This document shows positions 20,476 to 20,949 of a DNA stretch of 20,949 bases, piece after piece (positions within the stretch are counted from its first letter, which is position 1; each line of letters begins with the position of its first letter). The stretch comes from OLB19 sp964624165 (GTDB taxonomy: Bacteria > Patescibacteriota > Minisyncoccia > Phycocordibacterales > UBA918): assembly GCA_964624165.1 (NCBI GenBank), contig CAZUWG010000012.1:1-20949 (forward strand), given 5' to 3'. The notes under the pieces are model-generated. The model made no database searches and was not told the origin of the DNA. It saw only the letters and a program-made list of their open reading frames with translations. The translations under genes and the position numbers were made by a program.

Positions 20476-20765
20476 AAATGAGGGAACAAATGGAAGCTTG
20501 CTTACATTTGGACCGAATGCAGACAATGCAAGCTTGTCTTACATTGGCAAATGAGGGAACAAATGGAAGCTTGCTTACATTTGGACCGAATGCANNNNNN
20601 NNNNNNNNNNNNNNNNNNNNNNNNNNNNNNNNNNNNNNNNNNNNNNNNNNNNNNNNNNNNNNNNNNNNNNNNNNNNNNNNNNNNNNNNNNNNNNGACAAT
20701 GCAAGCTTGTCTTACATTGGCAAATGAGGGAACAAATGGAAGCTTGAATGGAAGCTTGCTTACAT
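20468..20765. repeat. 73-bp tandem repeat array upstream of tRNA-Thr
   Basis: The unit starting ACATTGGCAAATGAGGG at 20468 returns at 20541, an exact 73-bp period; the second copy enters the N gap. Another copy leaves the gap and ends with an internal duplication of AATGGAAGCTTG near 20737-20760. Each unit consists of two related halves of about 36-37 bp around AAGCTTG, and each half can fold as a small hairpin. The period is not a multiple of three and frames are not conserved, so it is not coding. No gene lies in this stretch; 20766-20837 shows nothing else that I can name. Confidence 0.9.
20595..20694. other. 100-N assembly gap inside the tandem array
   Basis: A run of exactly 100 N, a common default scaffold-gap length, falls within the repeat, so the true copy number is unknown. 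Confidence 0.97.
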
Positions 20766-20837
20766 CAGCAATCACCCGTTCGTTATCCTAACAAATTTTC
20801 CGAAAAGCACCAAACAAAAATTTCCTAAAATCGTAAG

Positions 20838-20865
20838 TTGCAAAAATAAGAAAAAACGCTATACT
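20838..20865 (+). promoter_or_regulatory. Promoter of tRNA-Asp
   Basis: TTGCAA (20838-20843) and TATACT (20860-20865) are 16 nt apart. The tRNA starts 31 nt after the -10 box, giving a short leader. Confidence 0.65.
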
Positions 20866-20896
20866 TTCACTCACTTGCGCTCAAGAAATAACATTT

Positions 20897-20949
20897 GCGC
20901 TGGTAGCTCAACTGGTTAGAGCACCCGCCTGTCACGCGGGAGGTTGCGG
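20897..20949 (+). tRNA. tRNA-Asp (GTC), cut by the window end
   Basis: The first 53 nt are visible: acceptor strand GCGCTGG, D-stem GCTC/GAGC, and anticodon loop CTGTCAC between CCCGC and GCGGG (anticodon GTC). The T-arm and 3' acceptor strand lie outside the window. Confidence 0.9.

Noticed and set aside
20400..20747. Repetitive protein-coding frames across the tandem array
   Set aside because: The 73-bp period shifts the frame each unit, and the frames run through N and the tRNA-Thr gene.
20468..20765. CRISPR array
   Set aside because: Successive units are identical over the full 73 bp with no variable spacers, and no cas genes are in the window.

Overview
The window looks like a contig end-piece from a reduced bacterial genome of the Candidate Phyla Radiation (Patescibacteria, probably Parcubacteria-like). 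That placement is inference. It rests on short intergenic gaps, several small membrane or exported hypothetical proteins, a peptidoglycan-binding-domain protein, a compact RF2, and the near absence of Shine-Dalgarno sequences. RF2 is present and pyrG ends in TGA, so TGA is read as stop; this argues against the UGA-glycine code of Gracilibacteria and Absconditabacteria.

Layout. 1-1732 (+): the tail of a valyl-tRNA synthetase gene, a 95-aa hypothetical, a PrsW-type intramembrane protease and an Hsp20 chaperone, with hairpin terminators. 1734-3260: tRNA-Phe, a 99-aa membrane protein, tRNA-Arg, a glutaredoxin, an FtsB/DivIC-like divisome protein and a 38-aa membrane miniprotein, ending in a palindrome broken by an assembly gap. 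3280-9207 (-): O-antigen-ligase-like/TPR protein, murJ (lipid II flippase) and lepA (EF4), the first two only 3 nt apart. 9226-9603: rnpB and its terminator. 9583-12979 (-): an exported cluster of DUF192 protein, two tandem M14 carboxypeptidase-like proteins and a peptidoglycan-binding protein with a very acidic tail. 13083-14885 (-): cupin, DedA and a fused HMA/MauE-like membrane protein. 14942-15224: tRNA-Gln flanked by partial tRNA copies. 15260-19438 (-): prfB-ftsE-ftsX-pyrG, one tight operon. 19587-20949: zinc-ribbon miniprotein, DUF924 gene directly behind tRNA-Thr, a 73-bp tandem array broken by a 100-N gap, and the start of tRNA-Asp.

The most notable feature is promoter layout. At least eleven genes have a TATACT/TACAAT/TATAAT-like -10 box ending only 6-9 nt before the ATG, often preceded by TGn (extended -10). 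This predicts leaderless mRNAs and fixes several start codons. Other points of interest are a 73-bp array made of two related hairpin halves with a compensatory base pair, an M14 paralog that has lost its catalytic residues, a tRNA whose 3' end lies 4 nt before a start codon, scattered tRNA-Gln fragments, and a family of perfect three-nucleotide-loop hairpins, some in places where a terminator makes little sense.
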